Source of the DNA: Chloroflexota bacterium
GTDB taxonomy: Bacteria > Chloroflexota > Chloroflexia > Thermomicrobiales > UBA6265
NCBI GenBank assembly: GCA_019348515.1
Contig: JAHWJF010000250.1
Location: 1-5,798 of the forward strand
DNA: 5,798 bases
Direction: 5' to 3'
Made by a program: the position numbers and the translations under genes. The first letter of the stretch is position 1, and each line of letters begins with the position of its first letter. Shown here piece by piece: positions 5,595-5,798 of the stretch. The notes beneath the pieces are model-generated. The model had not been told where the DNA came from. It made no database searches and saw nothing but the letters and a program-made list of their open reading frames with translations.

Positions 5595-5798
5595 ATGGAA
5601 TCATCAGCGAGAAGGCGTTCACGGCAGATGAATAATGGACTCGAAGAAGCGGCGAGCAAGCCGGATGTGGACCCCTGTGACATTGCCTGCGACGCGATGC
5701 CGGCTCGCGTCGTCGGCGATCTCTCGGATCATGATGAGAGCTGGCTCCTGGAGCACACCGACGATTGCAACTACTGCGCGAACGAGCTGAAACGCTCT
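5595..5798 (+). CDS. Zinc-finger anti-sigma factor (5' part; truncated by window end)
   Basis: This frame starts at ATG 5595, has AAGGA at 5582-5586 with an 8-nt gap, and stays open for 68 residues to the window edge. Residues 54-61 read HTDDCNYC, the HxxxCxxC motif of ZAS/zf-HC2 anti-sigma factors. Cys28 lies 25 residues before His54, the expected spacing for the fourth zinc ligand; Cys32 is an alternative. Between them MPARVVGDLSDHDESWLLEH (35-54) follows the usual helical pattern of these domains. Such proteins bind and silence the sigma factor encoded next to them, sometimes in a redox-sensitive way. Any membrane segment or sensor domain would lie beyond the window. The gene follows the ECF sigma gene by 33 bp in the same direction, so co-transcription is likely. 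Confidence 0.8.
   Translation, partial: MESSARRRSRQMNNGLEEAASKPDVDPCDIACDAMPARVVGDLSDHDESWLLEHTDDCNYCANELKRS

Overview
The window reads as ordinary chromosomal DNA from a high-GC bacterium. GC looks to be roughly 60% by eye, GTG is used as a start codon, genes are tightly packed, and Shine-Dalgarno sites are clear. The gene set is a glutaconate-CoA-transferase-like subunit, a class II aldolase, an Lrp/AsnC regulator, a class A penicillin-binding protein and an ECF sigma factor with a zinc-finger anti-sigma. That set, plus the style of the PBP (KSGTT motif and a two-cysteine C-terminal tail), would fit Chloroflexota, perhaps the Thermomicrobia/Sphaerobacter group. This taxonomic guess is inference only; no rRNA or marker gene is present.

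Left part (1-1490, plus strand): the end of a small catabolic operon. The last codons of an upstream gene, probably the alpha partner, overlap a beta-type subunit of the family I CoA-transferase superfamily (47-787) in a GTGA junction. A class II (FucA-like) zinc aldolase (822-1490) follows after 34 bp. The beta-type subunit seems to lack the catalytic glutamate of true glutaconate CoA-transferase, so it may be a CoA-ester hydrolase or lyase rather than a transferase.

Middle (1491-2275): a 175-bp spacer with a candidate promoter and inverted repeats, then an Lrp/AsnC-family regulator (1666-2244). It is a plausible local regulator of the operon and carries an unusual arginine-rich, AT-hook-like C-terminal tail. 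Its end converges, with a 31-bp gap, on the PBP gene. I see no convincing hairpin terminator in that gap.

Right part (2276-5798): a bifunctional class A PBP on the minus strand (2276-4750) is divergent from an ECF sigma factor (best start GTG 4986, stop 5561). A gene for a zinc-binding (HxxxCxxC) anti-sigma factor follows the sigma gene and runs off the right edge. The 235-bp divergent region holds a tandem 8-bp repeat next to a candidate extended -10 for the PBP gene, and a perfect 15-bp palindrome upstream of the sigma gene. The layout suggests a cell-envelope module: peptidoglycan synthesis beside a sigma/anti-sigma switch. I found no mobile element, CRISPR array, RNA gene or defence system. 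The most interesting points are the apparent active-site loss in the CoA-transferase-like protein, the tailed Lrp regulator, and the palindrome in the divergent control region.
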